Shown here in pieces: positions 56,328-64,000 of a stretch of 64,000 nucleotides of DNA. This DNA comes from Diphasiastrum complanatum (taxonomy: Eukaryota > Streptophyta > Lycopodiopsida > Lycopodiales > Lycopodiaceae). The number at the start of each line of letters is the position of its first letter. Position 1 is the stretch's first letter. The DNA lies in contig CM055102.1 in the NCBI GenBank assembly GCA_029204225.1, forward strand, positions 47,276,870 through 47,340,869, written 5' to 3'. The notes beneath the pieces are model-generated. The model ran no database searches. It was given only the letters and a program-made list of their open reading frames with translations, and was not told where the DNA came from. The position numbers and the translations under genes are program-made.

Positions 56328-58139
56328 CTCAGGTTGTAGAGGAACGTGCACGATTGAAGCTCTTGGAAGAGCGATTCCATCGACAATAGCATTAGAACCA
56401 AGCAACGGTAAGGACGTCGTATAGGGTACAGGATGGTCCGGGGTAATCGGAGATGCAAAGCCCTTTGATTTGGTGCATACGAAGCTGATTCGTAGAATCA
56501 AAGTTAAGAAAAATTCCATAGCAGACAGGCTATGAGACAGCCCACAAAAAATACTCATAATCGGAGCAATTCTCAATGAATTGACGAATGGTTTGGAGTT
56601 CGAAAGAGCTGACAACGGTGGTTGGACAGACAGGGCAGCCACAAAAATTGGGTTCTCTGTATTTGGATCATAAACAACTCCAAAAGCATGCAAAAAAGAT
56701 TGAAACTATCAACTGGGGTTTCAGACAAGAAATAGGTGGATCTTGCACTGTAGGAGGTGGCTTTTGGATCTGTAAGCAGCTACAGTAGGGCGTTGGGCTA
56801 GCCAGGTGGAGTCTGCAAGAGACCATGTGAAGACATGAAGGAATGGAAGAGCAATTAGTCTCTAAGGCTATGGAAGCTATGATTGGCTAGGGCTTGTAGG
56901 CAAAAAAGGCTTCATCTTTCTCTATGTAAAGAATTTTTTAACATTGTAAAAATCGGAAGTAGGGCGCATTGGCAGGGCGCAGAAGCCTACAGACAACCGC
57001 GACTGGCTGTGGAGAGCTAAGAGTGTTGGATTGATTTGCAGCAGGAGCCCAAAACATGGCAAAAACCCTTATAAGAAGGCCATAGCAAAGAAAGAAAGGA
57101 GAGATGGAGAGGGTCCACAACGGGACAATCGCGTGCACCCAAACGAGCAATGTCAAAAAGTGCATTGCAGCTGCAATTATACGTTTCAACACATGATAGA
57201 AATCGGGGCCGTTGAATAGGGTACTATGAAGATCGATGGCTAGAATGTGGGGCTTGGGGAGGGATACAGGTCAACCGTCAGATGAAGGGTGAAAGGGCCC
57301 TGAAGGGGTCCGAAAGGGTCATTGGCCTTCAACTTCAGTAAAAATCTTCAAATTGAAATTTGATGAAAGGACCCGACTGGTGAATCTGGGATTGAAGGGT
57401 AGAAGCTTTTCACAATGAAGAACCTATTTATTTTAAAGCCATTTATTGCACTTAAAATTTTAGAATATAGACCAGTGAATTCCATGCTCAGATCATCACA
57501 TTTCGCATTATATGTTGCCTATGTTGATTTGAGGAAGTATGAGAACTATGAGCTCTTGGATCCGTACGAAAGAAAGAAATTGTTGCATGACTCTAAAATG
57601 TAACGTTCTTTAAAGAAAGTGTCAAAAACAAAGTAGACATTGGAGAATCAAACTTTGTAATATTTTTCATTTAATATACAAAATATCTATGTATGTCTAT
57701 TGCCTATTGGCTTGTATAAATTTGCATGCTTTTTGAAATTTTTTTTAATTCGTCGATTTTTTATTATGACAAATTTGGACGCTTCTGTAAGACCATTGGA
57801 AAACAAGCAATATATAGTTGTTCTTTATGCTAGTCCCACCATGTGTGTACTTTTATGAAATGCAGAGTGGCATTTAGCAGGAGATCTAAAAACGTTAAAA
57901 TGTATGTTCAATGTATCCCATGGAGCTAACTCTAAGCACCCTTGTATGTACTACACAAGGATGACAAAAGACATGACAAGGAGTACATGAATATCAAGAG
58001 ATCAAGAAGATTCAAATTGGAAACCGTACTACCAATTCCTATTCATAATGTTCATGTTTGTACATTTCGAAGCAAGCTATATCTAGATTAGAGGATGTAT
58101 TGTCTAACAAGGCTTACATAAAGGCCATGTTAAAATAAA

Positions 58140-59198
58140 AGAAGGGGACTTCCTAAAACTCGACGACAAAATGGTTCTATTTGGGTTGTAGTGGACAAGT
58201 TAACTAAGTTAGCCACGTTCATACTAGTAAAGTCAATTGTAAAGGCTTCCTATTTAGCCCAGACCTTTGTTAAAAGATTATTTAGACTTTATGGACTACC
58301 AAGTGATATTGTTAATGATAGAAATTCTAAGTTTATAGGTCACTTTTGGTTAGCTATATTCCATATGCTAGAAACTTAGCGTAGTTTTAGTTCTACTGAC
58401 CATCTTGAATCAGATGGATAGACTGAAAGAGCCAATTAGTCTATGGAGGATATGTTGAGAATATATGTGTCTCACAAGCAGTCTGAATGGAAAGATTACA
58501 TTCTTTCAATTGACTTTCCTTACAATAGTAGAAAACATTTTGCTACAGGTTATAGTCTATTTATGTTGATGTACGATTTTCAACCTCGATCTCTAGTAAA
58601 CATGGAGACAAAATCTGTTAAGATCCAGAAAGTTGCGGATTTTCTACATGATATGCAAAATTGTTGCAAGTGGCACGTGATAGTATCTGTAGTGCTCAAG
58701 ACAGAGCTAAGCACTATGCTGATCTTAATTGATCTCCCAGAGATTTTAAAGTTGATGACTATGTATATTCTAGAATTCTAAAAGATTCTAAAACTATGCG
58801 TATGGTAAGCATTATAGATTGTCTACTAGATATTGTGGATTGTTTTGGATTATAAGAAAAATTGGTTCTTTAACTTATGAACTTGATCTTCAAGATAAGT
58901 CGACTACTCACCCAGTTTTTCATGTAAGCCAATTAAAATTAAGTTTACATGAAAGTGATGTAGTTGGATCTGATGAGGATCTTACCCACTTGGAGGATTT
59001 ATCGCTTAGTGTACCTTTGGAACCTGAAATGGTAATTAGAATCATAAATAAACAATTGAAAAATCGTTCTATTTTTTAGTTTTTGATTAGGTGAAAGGGT
59101 CATACTAAGGATGATGGTTCGGGAAAGAGTTGAAAGCATAAAGAAGAACTTCCCTAGTTTTCACTTTTGAGAACAAAAATAGTTCAAGGGGGGGAAAA
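58140..59198 (+). pseudogene. Chromovirus integrase with C-terminal chromodomain
   Basis: Plus-strand gypsy integrase: GLPKTRRQNGSIWVVVDKLT, then FVKRLFRLYGLPSDIVNDRN (second catalytic Asp) and SKFIGHFW, a degraded Glu region, and SEWKDYILSIDFPYNSRKHF. The C-terminal part is at 58819-59079 (GLFWIIRKIGSLTYELDL, HPVFHVSQLK), followed by a chromodomain-like end (PEMVIRIINKQLKNRSIF, a stop, then FLIR, a TGA where Trp is expected, KGHT). The order integrase-GPY-chromodomain identifies a chromovirus. In-frame stops near 58377, 58781 and 59077 inactivate it. The first catalytic Asp region is lost. Confidence 0.85.
59183..59198 (+). promoter_or_regulatory. Polypurine tract of the chromovirus
   Basis: TTCAAGGGGGGGAAAA lies directly before TGTTATGTCC, the probable start of the 3' LTR. 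It follows the chromodomain by about 100 bp, the standard position. Confidence 0.8.
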
Positions 59199-59787
59199 TG
59201 TTATGTCCATGTCCTACATGAAGGATTCGAAATAGTTTCTGACATGGATATCCTGTACTCCAGTAAGTGTACGAGATTATTAATTATGGCAAATCGTTCT
59301 GGACTAGGCCAGTAATGTAATTGATAACTTGTGAGGACCCAAATGTTCGAATTGGACCTATGGAGCTAGTTCATGGTAATTGACAACTTTTGGTGCAAGA
59401 ATGGGAGGTCAAATGCTTTTGGAGTGGTCTTGGGGGATCCTAGAGAAAATATTTCTTAGCTTTTGCTCTTTTAGAAACACGCCCATCTCCTCATTCATTT
59501 TTCTATTTTTCAAGGCCAATATCATCTCCTCTCTTGCATTCAGTCACCGTGGCTCAAGGGTGAAGCAGTTAGGGATTTGACTATCCATTTCCTATTGGTT
59601 GGGCACTGAAAGTTGCCACATGGAAAGCCACATAGGCTTGCGACATGTAAAACCATGTAGGCTTGAGACTTTCCACATGGAAAGCTACGTAGTAGATTAG
59701 CTCAAAATTCTTAAATAGGATATTATACACTTCCATACGCTTTAGTGAAATCCTAATTCTACCAAAACTAAAGACCTTATAAGGTAA
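59199..59787 (+). repeat. Probable 3' LTR of the chromovirus
   Basis: It starts TGTTATGTCCATG after the polypurine tract and continues to the Cop-K LTR at about 59788. The right end is unknown and the partner LTR is not in the window. Tandem words CACATGGAAAGC occur near 59618 and 59675. Confidence 0.6.
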
Positions 59788-61937
59788 CGTGAAATAAAAT
59801 CAGATCACAAAGACCTAATTATGCCCTTTGATATTTGGCTTAGTAGGAGAGCACATCTAGCACCATTACAAATGTAGAAATCAAGCATCTACTACACATA
59901 GAATATGTAAACTCAACGAGAACTTGTCAAAATCACTTACATATGATAATTTATTGTTCATGTCTATACAACAGTTGTACTACAATAGTACTCATACGTG
60001 GAAACTCATACATATAAGAAAAATAGCATTATATACACAAGAATCCACTATATCATCACGAATATGGAAAAAATAAATGTAGAACCCAAAACAGATATCT
60101 TCCATAAGAATGAATGAGAGAAGAATGAAATAGATAAATTTGTCCCACACTTATATGCCTATTTATAGCATCCCTTTGCTCTATTTGAATCATCTTGCCC
60201 AAGCTTATCAACTTATGAAAGTTTCTAGAAACTTCTCCAAAAAGTATCTTTTCTCTGTCATTTGACCAACACTTAACAAATTCTTTGAAAGTGAAGAAAT
60301 GTAAAGAACACCATCAAGTCTTGCTTTCCTATTAGTAGAAAGACAAATATGAATTGAACCAATACCTCCAATCACACACTCACCACCATTGGCCATGTGA
60401 ATCACTTTCTTGGCTCCATCATAAGTGACCAAAGAAGTAAAGAACTCCTTGTGACTAATCATGTGTGAACTAGCTCCACTATCAATCCACCATGAATCTT
60501 TGTCACTGTCACTTGATATTGGACTTGAAAAACACACCATAAGAGAATCACAAACACCTAGATCCTCATCATTAGTAGTAACTTTGATTTTCTTGTTACG
60601 TTCATCAGTTTGTTTCTTCAAACATTCATTAGCAAAATGTCCTTGAATCCACAATAGAAACATTTTATCTTAGATTTGTCTTTCCTCTTGCCAACAAAAG
60701 TAGAAGGCTCACCTTGATCTTGCCCTTTAGACCACTTGCCTTCTCCTTTTCCTTTGAACTTCCTCTTTGAGAACATAGCCTCCTCTTCTCCAACTTGAGA
60801 TATGGAAGTAGATCCTCCTCTTGATAGAAGCCTAAACTCTTCATTCACCAAGATTTCTTACAAATCCACCATACTTGGCAAAGTCTTTTGAATAGAAAAA
60901 CTTTGAATAAGATTAGCATGATCATCCAACAAGCCATTAAAAACCACTTTAACAAGTTCTATCTCCTTAATGCTTTCATCAATACATGCTAACTCATCAT
61001 TGAATGCTCAACTCATTCATCTCAAGGAGAGACTCCATTCACCTTCCAAGTTGAATAGTTGCTTGAGGTAAGCCTAGCATTGCTCTCCAACATGAAGCTT
61101 CCATTTGTAGCCATGTGGCAATGATTTGATCTTCTCTTAATCCAAGAAGAAATCACAGAGATATGGAACCTCTCAAATCTCTTTCTTGCACAAGAAACTA
61201 GCAAAATCAACATATAGAATTGATGACACTTGATCAACACATGATCAACCTACAATCTTATGAGCTTTTGCACTTTCTAAGATTGAAACACACTCTTGAA
61301 AAGTCCAGCAACTTCAAACACAAGAGATCAAATCAATTTTAGGGTTTCCACAAAAGTACACGAAATTGAATCATACACATTCTATATGCAAAAGCTAGAA
61401 ACTTGATATATAATCTTGAAGAATGATGTTTCCCTTTCTTATGCACTAAAAATCACCACAATCTAACAAGTAGGGAAGGAAATCGTCCTACTACAAGTAT
61501 TATGACCTAAATTGAGCTTTGGATTACAAAAATCCCCATTCTACACTTGAAAATGCTTGACTTTGACAAGGAATCACTCTAGCACACTCTAGAATTGGTG
61601 ACACCTCCAAATCCCTTACTAGATATGGCTGCTCCTCCTTTGATACCATGTGAAAAAAAATTAGATCACAAAGACCTAATTATTCGTTTGATCTTTGGCT
61701 TAGTAGGAGAGCACATCTAGCACCATTACAAATGTAGAAATCAAACATTTTCTACACATAGAAGATGTAAACTCAACAAGAACTTGTCAAAATCACTTAT
61801 GTATGGTAATATATTGTTCTTATCCGTACAACAGCCATACTACAACAGTACTCACACGTGGGAACTCATACATATAAGAAAAATAGCATTATATACACAA
61901 GAATCCACTATAGCATCACCAATATGCAAAAAATATC
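59788..61937 (-). mobile_element. Cop-K: copia derivative with gag-protease only
   Basis: A minus-strand element with LTRs at 59788 to about 60240 and 61649 to about 61937 (truncated), sharing long similarity (e.g. GGCTTAGTAGGAGAGCACAT). The primer site TGGTATCAAAGG (minus, 61648-61637) has one or two mismatches to the consensus. Inside are gag and protease. Pre-integrase, integrase, RT and RNase H are deleted, the protease region running straight into the LTR at about 60240. On the minus strand a TATA box CTATAAATAGG lies near 60172-60162. Confidence 0.83.
60208..61114 (-). pseudogene. Cop-K gag-protease, internally deleted
   Basis: ATG at 61114 starts MATNGSFMLESNARLTSSNY and then STWKV, but within 40 codons the frame breaks and the central gag is missing (junction near 61010). 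The remainder includes a LACIDES-like segment, FSKRKFKGKGEGKWSKGQDQ and a zinc knuckle (CFYCG, with the GHFANEC half in another frame, so the break lies within the knuckle at about 60650). Protease follows in the same frame as the knuckle's second half (SWWIDSGASSHMISHKEFF) and stops after LLSVGQM at the LTR. Confidence 0.8.
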
Positions 61938-61995
61938 GAGCTAGAAGGGCAACATGGGAAATGCCATTGGATGTTGAGGCCTGCCCTTCTAGCTC
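61938..61995. repeat. 58-bp fold-back at the truncated Cop-K LTR
   Basis: GAGCTAGAAGGGC (61938-61950) is the exact reverse complement of GCCCTTCTAGCTC (61983-61995). It begins exactly where the right LTR of Cop-K loses similarity to the left one. The flanking sequence to about 62060 matches 55650-55765. Confidence 0.8.
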
Positions 61996-62060
61996 ATCAC
62001 TACTTAAAAGACCCAACTGGATCAAAAATGAAGATGATAGAAAGTTACGTAGGGCTGAAA

Positions 62061-63002
62061 ACAAACTCTTGAATTTTGATGCATACATCCTCAAAAGCAA
62101 CATTTCGAAAAGCAGGAAGACGAAATTTTCATTCTGATTAGCATGCTATGGGTAGGCCAAGCCAACCTATGGTTTGCTTCTATGATGACCAATGGCAACT
62201 TTAATATTTTTTATAATATATAATTTATTCTTCAATTTTGATGAGCTATGTTATGTACATTTCTTGTGCATTTTGATTTAACAAAATGGCAGCTGGAAAA
62301 AAAAAAAGGTATCATTTGATCAGAATTTTGATCTCCTTTAATGAATAATATGGACAGGAGGTTGTTTCTTTTGTTGTATTGGCCAAATTATAAAACCACA
62401 ACATCCATCATCGCACAAGGTGGAAACAACCTTGGAGGTATGAGCGCACCCCAGATCAAACAAGCAAGGTGACACATGGAAAGTTCATGATGTGGTAGGG
62501 CCTTTTCAAGCACTCACAAGGCAATGCAAGATGGTGGCAAGCTTCTAACATAAAGAATATTAATATTTTTGAAATTTTGGCCATGTTCAAAAATTCAAGG
62601 GTGGAGAGGATGAAGCCAACAAGCCTTTAGGTGATGTTCAACTAAAATCTTAAGGATGAAACAATGATTTCCCACATAATTTGTATTTCACTTTTCTGTT
62701 TTGTTTGATCTTAAGCTTGAATGAGTTTGGAGGTAGGGCCATGGCTAGTAGATCCTAATGATAAAACAGTATTCTCACAAAATAATATATATTGAGATCT
62801 TTGGTTAGTTTGATCTTATTCATCACATTGAATGAGGTTGTAGGTAAAGATAGGGGCATCACGGGCGTCACCGAAGTGGCACGAATATTCTTCACTTTCA
62901 TTACATAGTTTAAATCATTGGATAAGAGTGAGCCCCTGAAACGCCATTGCGAATATACACTAAACCTTAATGTGCGCTATGAATGTACATCGTTTGATTG
63001 AG
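62061..63002. other. Intergenic region, nothing recognised
   Basis: AT-rich sequence with a poly-A run near 62298. I see no element termini, coding homology or RNA gene. Confidence 0.5.
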
Positions 63003-63010
63003 TATATAAA
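63003..63010 (+). promoter_or_regulatory. TATA box of the secreted-protein gene
   Basis: TATATAAA, with CAACACTCAGT about 30 bp downstream as a plausible start of transcription. This leaves a leader of about 190 nt before the ATG at 63224. Confidence 0.65.
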
Positions 63011-63223
63011 GAGTAGTACTTAATCATCTCAACACTCAGTAATCTTCCTGCTCAATGCTCGATTATGTTTCTTGGGAACTTTCGTTGATAGTAGTGAGAA
63101 TGTGTGGTGATTGCTGTTTGATTTTCTCCAGCACGTGCTATCAGCTCAATATACACACAATCATCACTCACATCTGCTTGCACTGGAATTAGTGAGCGTG
63201 TCAGTATATTGTAAATACAGCTC

Positions 63224-63757
63224 ATGGATTCAAAGGTTGCGTTCGTACTTGCTCTTATAAGTAATCATGTGCTTCTCTTGAGCATTCCCACATATGCCAC
63301 ACGCTTGGACCATGGCAGTTCCACTAAGAGTCCTAGGCTCGGTCGCTTCTACAGCTGCGAAAGTCCAAACACCTGCACCTGCGTAGGGGAAACTTACAGT
63401 TATGTGTGTGAGGAAGTACTTGATTCTCTTTTCCATGCTGGAGATGTCCGCACGTCTCTGGAAGACATTGAAAATTCTCTTTCCCAGCAAAATCTGCAAT
63501 CGCTTAATCACAGTACCTTTTATTCGAAAAATGATAGGTTCACCTCTCTGTATACTGGTTCTTCAGACAGCAAAAACGCATTTCCTAAGTCTGTTACTGA
63601 ACTGCACTGCTGCGGCCTAATTATTCAAGACCAGTGTATAATGGCAAAAAGGGGAGTAGCTGCCTGCACACGTCCGTTTACCAGTTGGACATTTATGTTC
63701 AGGCAAGACAGGAGAAGCAAACCGCTCTATCCTCCTCATTCTGGTGCGGCTTACTAG
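63224..63757 (+). CDS. Small secreted Cys-containing protein, unknown family (177 aa)
   Basis: A single uninterrupted frame starts at the first ATG after the TATA box. The N-terminus is a typical signal peptide: a short charged start, hydrophobic core VAFVLALISNHVLLLSI, and a likely cleavage after Ala-25 (PTYA|TR). The mature part holds eight Cys (SCESPNTCTCVG, YVCEEV, HCCGL, QCIM, AACTR), an even number consistent with disulfides, and a basic C-terminus (RQDRRSKPLYPP). No transmembrane segment follows the signal. I do not recognise the family. It could be a plant cysteine-rich peptide precursor or secreted effector-like protein. The frame could also extend by splicing, but a stop at 63755 closes it cleanly. 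Confidence 0.6.
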   Translation: MDSKVAFVLALISNHVLLLSIPTYATRLDHGSSTKSPRLGRFYSCESPNTCTCVGETYSYVCEEVLDSLFHAGDVRTSLEDIENSLSQQNLQSLNHSTFYSKNDRFTSLYTGSSDSKNAFPKSVTELHCCGLIIQDQCIMAKRGVAACTRPFTSWTFMFRQDRRSKPLYPPHSGAAY

Positions 63758-64000
63758 TAACTGCTTCCATGAGGACGCTAGAGTTGGCAGACAATGCTGG
63801 GATGTAACCATGATCTACATCCTAAAAGTAGGATCACTGTAGAAGCTCCTTGTCTTTCATGCAGTTTCTGAGTAGTTAGTGTCGTGTAGTTGACATAGTA
63901 GATCACTTTATTAGCATTAGAAGTGCATCAAATTTCAGCTTAAGTCTTATTGATTTCTGAAACAGCTATACTATGCCTGCGTGAAATTGTTCTTTACAAG
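63758..64000. other. 3' flank of the secreted-protein gene
   Basis: No further coding sequence is evident. No clear AATAAA signal is visible before the window ends. Confidence 0.4.

Larger units (their letters stand above)
55495..58139. other. Insertion-rich stretch splitting the chromovirus
   Basis: It separates RT from integrase of the chromovirus. It contains a short dispersed repeat (55650-55765) shared with 61940-62060, a copia primer site at 56315-56327 (TGGTATCAGAGCT, plus strand) with a possible LTR ending at about 56312, and no RT or gag. A 136-codon minus-strand frame (56693-56283) overlaps the primer site and has no recognised homology. Nothing else is supported. Confidence 0.45.

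Noticed and set aside
56283-56693. 136-codon minus-strand frame
   Set aside because: It overlaps a copia primer site and presumed LTR end. The opposite strand also reads fairly open, and no homology is recognised; probably chance.
57415-57603. 62-codon plus-strand frame (MKNLFILKPFIALKI...)
   Set aside because: Short, with no start context, no homology, and it lies in repeat-rich sequence.
63224-63757. Epidermal patterning factor-like or defensin family for the secreted protein
   Set aside because: Cys spacing does not match the patterns I know for these families.

Overview
The window is nuclear DNA from a land plant, almost certainly a vascular plant with a large, repeat-rich genome. The evidence is at least nine Ty1/copia elements with plant-type initiator-Met tRNA primer sites (TGGTATCAGAG...), two Ty3/gypsy lineages (one a chromovirus), CACTA and hAT DNA-transposon traces, long TC/GA microsatellites, spliced genes with GT-AG introns, and a bHLH exon of the plant NAI1/bHLH18-25 type. 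The sequence alone does not fix the species.

Layout. 1-5.3 kb: copia Cop-1 (minus) inserted in the integrase tail of copia Cop-2 (minus), then a (TC)55 tract. 5.3-12.3 kb: a copia gag fragment (plus) split by a complete 6.5-kb gypsy-type element without reverse transcriptase (GypNA; 5-bp target duplication GTTGT). 12.3-13.9 kb: a fold-back hairpin, degenerate repeats and LTR/RT scraps. 13.9-27.6 kb: a three-level nest, with Cop-A (19791-about 23404, plus) inside Cop-B (16076-25562, minus) inside Cop-D (plus). 27.6-31.4 kb: non-coding, ending in a CACTA terminus. 31.4-35.3 kb: copia Cop-H (minus) and a CACTA transposase fragment. 35.3-40.9 kb: copia Cop-I (minus). 41-45.9 kb: copia Cop-J (plus, dead RT). 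46-47.7 kb: an LTR-like segment abutting a broken bHLH gene. 47.7-53.6 kb: the gene-bearing island, with the bHLH exon (minus), a GA tract, a hAT MITE and a complete four-exon gene (50387-52780, plus). 53.6-62 kb: a collapsed copia remnant, a chromovirus split in two, and a gag-only copia derivative (Cop-K). 63.2-63.8 kb: a single-exon gene for a small secreted Cys-rich protein behind a TATA box.

How it fits together. Nearly all coding capacity belongs to mobile elements, and every copia and gypsy copy seen carries frameshifts, stops, deletions or catalytic changes, so none looks autonomous. The insertion order can be read directly: D, then B (LTRs differ at about 29 of 650 bases), then A (1 difference in the 185 shared LTR bases). 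The two loci most likely to be functional host genes are the four-exon gene at 50.4-52.8 kb, whose intron phases are mutually consistent, and the secreted-protein gene at 63.2 kb. Exon boundaries and element ends were read by eye and need transcript or homology support.
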